Below, piece after piece: positions 58,140-64,000 of a stretch of DNA of 64,000 bases. The stretch covers positions 322,144,147 through 322,208,146 of the forward strand of contig NC_134455.1 of the NCBI RefSeq assembly GCF_047948215.1, in the 5' to 3' direction. A model generated the notes under the pieces. The model saw nothing but the letters and a program-made list of their open reading frames with translations, made no database searches and was not told the origin of the DNA. The position numbers were made by a program, and so were the translations under genes. Numbering within the stretch: position 1 is the stretch's first letter; every line of letters begins with the position of its first letter. This DNA is from Lycorma delicatula. Its lineage: Eukaryota; Arthropoda; Insecta; Hemiptera; Fulgoridae.

Positions 58140-60613
58140 CCCCCCCCCCCCTACCAAGGGAGAAGAACACCCGCCTCGTGACATGTCTGGTTGCCACACC
58201 ACTCCCTCCGTACCTAGCCATTAGTGGCTTAATCGGAGGACATCTTGTCCTCAAACTCAACATTCCACAGTCATCAGTCGGCCTCGTGAGATGTCACCGA
58301 TACAAATGCCTCGAAAGACATTCACATCAATTCCGCCCTAGTCAAGATTTGCCTTCGTAGAAGACATCAGACACCTAACTCTACCACGCAGCCCTCAGGA
58401 ACTGCTAAAACTAACTGCCTACCCGCGGAAGATCAAAGACACCGCGCGCCTAACCCTATTACCATTTCACCACCACCTAAACCGTATGTACCCACTTTAC
58501 AATACGATTATTTCGGTAATTTCATGCCACGACAGCATATGTTAATAAATTTAGTGATTGGAGTGCTAACCAGTGTAAATGAAAATGTCCCAGAGGACAT
58601 TTTCAAGTCTGGTCCGTTCGGGAGCTGATTATAACCTCTAGTCTCCCACTTCAGCTCCAACTTTGAGGACCGCTTGGATTTAACGCTAAGTTGATCGCAA
58701 CTAACATTTACTTATTGCTTAATAAGTGCACTCCAATTCAACAAATCGCCTTGCTAAATTTAGTGAAATCGTACTCGGGAGACTGAAAATCAAGCTTCCG
58801 AGCTCGACCCCCATTGCTACTTGAGCTACTCTAGCCGGGGCTCGGTGCCAAGCACTCCTACCTCCGGCCAATCAAACTGTCCAGGCGGCATCCTAGCCAC
58901 CCGGCTAACACTAAATGAACTCGCAGTCGCTAGTGCAAGATGTGAGGAGAAGTAAGCTAGCCAAGTAAAATTGCAAAATACAGTAGTAGAAACTGCCGAG
59001 AAATAATTCTCTACCAGCTCCCCTATACCTACTCACTTAAGTATACCGACAGCACTTAAGTTAAGACCGAAGCAACTCAAACTAAGGAGATTTGATCAAC
59101 CCATCCCCGATGCAAAAGCGTCCCTGCAAGAAGAACAAACACCCGCAAAAAATACCCACAGTTCATCACCTAACTCGTGCCAAAAAAGCGATTTGACAAT
59201 CGAAATAGACCTAAACCAGCCTCTGCATCAAGCAATGGGCCAATCTTCACTCACGTGAAGAAACTATAAAAACCGCATGACCTGGTAATCACCCTCCTAG
59301 TAAAGGGCGGTTCAAAAAAGCAACCTCGAGACTCACAACAGTTCACCTACCAATACACATAGACATCAAGCATCAATGAGAAGTCCTAACTTTCCGGGGA
59401 ATTGAAGTACAATTCTACCGCACGTAAATAACAGCAACAGTCCTTACTGTTGACCTAATGTCTGCACTCTTCGCGCAATCTTTTACAGTTGACGCAGGAT
59501 GGAGCCTCGGCTTTCTGCGGACAGTTGTCACGCATGTGACCCTCCTCGCCACAATGCTCGCAGACTGACGCATACTTACAAAATTTGGCTCTGTGGTCAA
59601 AACGACAGCACTTAAAGCACCTTTGTACACCAATGAACTTCCTGACTCGACAGAACGTGAGATCAAGATACAACCTACCCTCAGATACAAACTTCTTGAA
59701 AAGACCAACACCAAGTTCAAAAACACCGTGATAACGTTGGGCATTACGCTTCCCAGTCTTGTAGAGTAGCCTACACTCTTGCTTAAATGTGGCCTCATCT
59801 AACTCAGTGTTCTGCTTCCTAAGAAGGGACAGAACATCCTCATCAGATAGCCGCCGGTCAATGATGTAGAAAATGACCCGGGACCTGCTTTTACGCTTCG
59901 GGTCCACCTTGACCTCAAGCTTCTTCACCTCAGAAGACTCCGCGATGACTCGGACAGTCTCCTTATCGTTGGTAACCACTACCAGACCCTTGCTAGTCTC
60001 TTTTATTCTCTTAGTCTTGAGGTTTTAACGCTTACCACGAAGGGCAACCGTAAAGTCCTCCTTAAATTCTCTACTAGGTTTAGTAGACCCTTCAACCTTA
60101 TTTACAAACAATACCTCGGGCTGCGGCAAGGCTTGGCTAGCCTCACGTTAGCCCCGCACGTCTTCGGCGTAATGCCTCGGTCGTGCAGGAGCTGAAATCG
60201 GTGCTGAACAACTTTGACCTCCTTGGGCCGGGAGGCCAACTTCTCAAAACCTTCCGCCAAAGCGGAAAGAACTTCCTTCACAAGCCTAAGTTTAGGCAAT
60301 ATTCTGCTCCTCGCCCCTGCACTGACGCTGCGGGGGCCTTCTACGAAGTCCAATAAATTCCCTTTGCTCTGCTGGGTTGCGAGAAGAATCTGGGTAGAAC
60401 TGCCAGGTCTACCCTTAGCTGCAAGAAACTCTTCGACCAGAGGGTCGCCTCTTTCTACCCGGATGGATGTCCCTACATCCATCTCGGAGAACTCGCCGTC
60501 TGACCCTGAGCAGGACGAGAAATTCCCGCCCTCCTTTTCCGCCCGGACTTAACTAGCATCGTTTCCACTATCATGGCCAGAGATACCCTAGCCTCACTAC
60601 CCTGAAACGACAT
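58140..60613 (-). mobile_element. R1-like LINE: ORF1 next to 3' UTR, ORF2 missing
   Basis: Minus-strand, GC-rich against the surroundings. ORF1 (59405-60613) is upstream. About 58140-58930 resembles the 3' UTR at 23800-25030 (shared CTGGTTGCCACACCACTCCCTCCGT-like and CCTCCGGCCAATCAA-like blocks). No EN or RT motif was found between, so ORF2 (about 3 kb in this group) has been deleted. Confidence 0.65.
59405..60613 (-). pseudogene. R1-like LINE ORF1 (gag-like, CCHC zinc knuckles), broken
   Basis: Start ATG at 60611-60613 (MSFQGSEARVSL). Downstream frames include EMDVGTSIRVERGDPLVEEF, ILLATQQSKGNLLDFVEGPR and a Lys/Leu-rich segment. The open frame from 59979 reads VTNDKETVRVIAE...SRSRVIFYI and ends in RNA-binding knuckles CFKCCRFDHRAKFC and CEHCGEEGHMRDNC plus an incomplete third CVNCKRLREECRH. 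Frame breaks: near 60540, near 60105, a TAA at about 60026, and near 59455. Such proteins package the LINE RNA; this copy cannot be made intact. Confidence 0.85.
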
Positions 60614-61699
60614 TGCTCGCTGTTCCTCCTATCAATAACTCTGGGCAAGCCCACAAATGTGACACTGCCTGCAGCCGCGTTGAGGCTGCTAATAAGAATA
60701 AAGAACGTTCGCATTAAACAAAACAGGCTCGTTTGAAAACGACTTAAAGATTCGAGGGAAAAGAATTCGGAGTCAAGAATCTGATATTTTACATGACCAG
60801 ATTATCATAAATGCAGGAATAAATGAAATGTAAATTGTCAAAAGAAATGCGGTCTGAAAGAAAACAGAATTGATCCGGGAATGCCATTCAAAGAGACTCA
60901 AGAACAAAGATCGTACCCTTTCCGGTGATTCATAAACTTATTTGTAATGAAACATTTGAAGAATGTTCACTTCGATTGTAAGAGTGCGTGAACGTGAAAA
61001 ATTGCGAAACAAAAGAGCTGATGAAAAACATACTCGTTTACATTGAATACATCAAGTTTCTAATAATCTAAGGCAAATATTCGTTGCAAAAACTTTTAGA
61101 ACAGCAATAAATGCGTTAGGAGACATACCTTGTACATTATGCAAAAGAACTTTATACCCACAACAATGATGTAATATCAGTATCGATATAACATAACTTC
61201 ATCCAGATCTGTCAAATTTAGGAAATATAGTAACAAGTTCTCAACGTTGAAGTGTCTAAGAAGCGCAAAGTTCCACCTCAAGCATAACGGAACAACACAT
61301 ACGAAAAGATCGGTAAACTGTCAGATGTTTAAGAAGTAATATTATGCAGATTTGTGCCTTTTCTGAAATGGATCGTTGTTCGTTCAGAATCATTTCAGTC
61401 AATATCGGTTAATTTGCATTATAATATTACAGCAAAAATTAAAAAGCGATCGAATGATTTGTTATAATATACTGCATACTACATAGCATATTCTCCTCAG
61501 TTGTTTTTTCTGTTATAGTATAAGTTAATTTTATACTGAATGAAATATTTCAGCCGATTTTGAACGTAGTTCGCTTTCATTTCCAGAAATAATATACTCA
61601 CGAAAATCGACATCAACTATCATACAACTTGCCACAATTATTCATCCGATACAATTACTACACACTAATATTAAATTACACAGTTATCCACCATTACAG
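60614..61699. other. no gene seen
   Basis: No recognised motifs or repeats. Confidence 0.4.
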
Positions 61700-61862
61700 T
61701 ATATATATTTTTTTTTGTTCAGGCATGGCATTTTCACACTAGATACAAATCATCATTTCATCCTTTGAAGCAATACCTAATGGTGGACCCAGAGATTAAA
61801 CAAAAAAAAAAAAAATTAACTCAAATGTAAAAAAAAATTAATTAATATTAATATATCATTTG
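61700..61862 (+). repeat. SINE family 2 tail plus AT tail, left arm of an inverted pair
   Basis: TATATATATTTTTTTTTGTTCAGGCATGGC...GGTGGACCCAGAGATTAAA..(A)n..TTAACTCAAATGT..ATTAATTAATATTAATATAT. It pairs with the complement of 62417-62588 over its whole length, including the AT-rich part beyond the SINE poly(A). Confidence 0.85.
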
Positions 61863-62416
61863 TAGTTTTGTCAAGCGAATACATTGAACATTTTGAGATT
61901 AAAGTTTTACGAGTGTCGAATTTTCTGACGATCAAAAATAATTAATGGATAATTTTCGTATCAATAGCATATCTATTGCATATATATTTGAATAGAATAA
62001 TTGTATGTACCAACAAGAAACATAACTGAACAGTTTCTTGAATACAAGTAATATATATATATACATACACAGACAAAACAAGAGAATGAGAGAGAGAGGG
62101 AGAGAGAAAGACTGGTGTTGATTAGAGTTAAAATGTTTCCAACATTTTAGAAAAAGTTTTATCGAGATTATAATGAAATGCTAAAACTAACTGAATTAAT
62201 GGCTATTATTAGTAGAAGTAAACAGCTGATCTATTTCCTTTTTTATAATATTATTACGTACTTAACCTGTATTAATGATTGTTGTAAGCCTTCTGTTATT
62301 AGAAACAAGCCGATTATGAGGGACAAAACATAAATTGGACTTTTGAATACATTTTTAATGATTCTAGATCAAATTATTTCTGAGAATGCTTTTTTTATTT
62401 TTTTATTTCATTTGTA

Positions 62417-62588
62417 CAAAATATATATTAATATTAATTAATATTTTTTTATAATTGAGTTAATTTTTTTTTTTAATCTCCGGGTCCACCATTAGGTCCA
62501 CCATTGCTTCAGAGGATGAGATGAATGATTTTTAGCGTGTGTGAAAACGCCATGCCTGAACAAAAAAAAAATATATATATATATATAT
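62417..62588 (-). repeat. SINE family 2 tail plus AT tail, right arm of an inverted pair
   Basis: Complement of 61700-61862 with one small duplication (ACCATTAGGTCC). The (TA)n to its right (62568-62630) mirrors the TATATATA at the left arm's outer end. Confidence 0.85.
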
Positions 62589-62630
62589 ATATTTGAAATA
62601 TTCTATATATATATATATATATATATAAAG

Positions 62631-64000
62631 TTTTACACGAAAAAGCATTAAAAAAAATCCGGAAAATGAACAATTAATCACAAGCTAAATGATACGCGTC
62701 AGTTCAATTAATAAATAGTGATATATAATCTAAACATTTCTAATTAAAATCGAATTTAAAAATAAATAAAATTCTAATAAAATCGAACGAATTGTAAAAT
62801 AATTTTAATATAAATAAGTCTTATATAAATACAAATTTTTCTGATTAACAGAAAAGAAAACAAACTTCACACTTATCAACGTAAAAACCAAATATTATTA
62901 TTTACAATCAAATTATATAAATAGTAGTGTTTTTTAAAAACCACTTTTTGTACAAGATTTAATTAATTAAACCTACTCAAAAAAATGATGTTTAAGAGAT
63001 ACCTCTTTTTAACTATTATTATTATTAAATTCTTTGCAAGACAATTTTAAATTTAACTGTTTATGATGATGTATAAATAAAAATAGGCAGAGAAGAAAAT
63101 CAGTTTTTCCACAATCTTTGCCTCTTGTTTCAGATAAATACGACGAAATCAACATAATACATTTCAGGTCAGTGAAAATCATTCTGATAATGTTCTATAG
63201 AAAGCTAAATAAAGCATGCATAAAAATTATATATATTAAAACTTTATATCGATCGCTGAAGGTTCAATTACAATGATCTGTCAAAATGTTTTAAAAAATT
63301 CCATTAAAATATTTATTATTATAATTCAATAAACCAATAAGTAGATAAATACCGATTTGTAGAGCGAGAACGATATTTTTTCGAGTTTATTCTCCGAGCA
63401 AGGACAAACAATAACATACAAATTTAATTAATTTTCTAAGCATGTTATGAACTTTATTAATTTAATTAAGAGTTATGAAAACACCAGCGAATCGCCGGAT
63501 GAAAAATAATTATTATAGAGGTATAGATCACTATTTCAAACGTGTAATCGTAATTTGAAGGTTTCTGTATTGAGTCCAAAAGTCAAAAAAGGAATAAATC
63601 AACATCTGTACGCTAAATGGTGTGTAGTGTTAATACAAAGTTCAATCGCGGTCTAGCGGCAGGCGGACGGACATTTGAACTTTCGTCTCCATAAATTTAA
63701 CTAAACGGAAAAAAGCATACCTTATTTTATGTAAATATTTACTAAATCTTTTCAAGCGCCGTTAAAAATTAGACGGTCACATAAAACTCACTTTCTCGTA
63801 GGTGTAGTTAAAACAAAAATAATCCAAAACAAAAATAAATAGTAAACGTAACAGATTATTTATTCACAATATTTTTGTGCAGATACAGAAAATTAAATCA
63901 ACCAAACTACGAACTTTCGGTGCGATCTAACGAAAAACAATGTGAAACAAAATTTGTGCAATTTACTATCAAAAAAATTGTAAATAGATTAGGAAAAAGA
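62631..64000. other. no gene seen
   Basis: AT-rich to the window edge; no coding block or repeat recognised. Confidence 0.4.

Overview
The window looks like insect nuclear DNA: very AT-rich, with large introns, no operon-like gene packing and a dense layer of degenerate transposable elements. The repeats (tRNA-derived SINEs, RTE-like and R1-like LINEs, mariner relics with a DUF4817-type N-terminus, and a repeat carrying ACGTACGTACGTACAGACGTCA) made me think of a hemipteran, but that placement is an impression, not a result.

One host gene is well supported. Five plus-strand exons (5619-5796, 9383-9507, 14446-14585, 18610-18860, 21819-22255) join in compatible phases into 376 codons of a mitochondrial NAD-isocitrate dehydrogenase subunit, closest to the beta (IDH3B) type. 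The transit-peptide exon upstream was not found. Exons 2 and 4 are strongly diverged: exon 4 lacks the HKANIMK-, IDN- and PNLYGN-type motifs that even regulatory subunits normally keep, yet the frame is open to a normal stop with a poly(A) signal behind it. Introns of 3-5 kb hold TE relics, including a long inverted repeat in intron 2.

The rest is mostly a transposon graveyard. 0.5-4.6 kb: MITE and Y-repeat fragments, a 63-bp coding-like minisatellite, a LINE RNase H relic and an internally deleted mariner with 30-bp terminal repeats. 19-25.4 kb: a hAT-like MITE, then an R1-like LINE 3' end split by a SINE. 27.3-32 kb: RTE-like LINE copies in both orientations. 32.3-35.4 kb: SINE, Y and Z repeats and RTE tails. 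36.7-41.4 kb: a SINE with exact target duplication, an R1-like reverse-transcriptase relic, a MITE interrupted by a SINE and a hAT-like MITE. 43.9-44.8 kb: a CR1/Jockey-like relic. 48.3-49.3 kb: a three-layer nested insertion. 50.9-53 kb: Y/Z repeats around a mariner transposase relic. 58.1-60.6 kb: an R1-like ORF1 lying next to its 3' UTR. 61.7-62.6 kb: an inverted pair of SINE tails.

A short GC-rich open block at 55192-55371 on the minus strand is a possible last exon of an unrecognised gene. I see no bacterial-type system, CRISPR array, rRNA or intact free-standing tRNA. The most unusual items are the motif-depleted IDH3 subunit, the long inverted repeat in its intron, and the dated nests of insertions.
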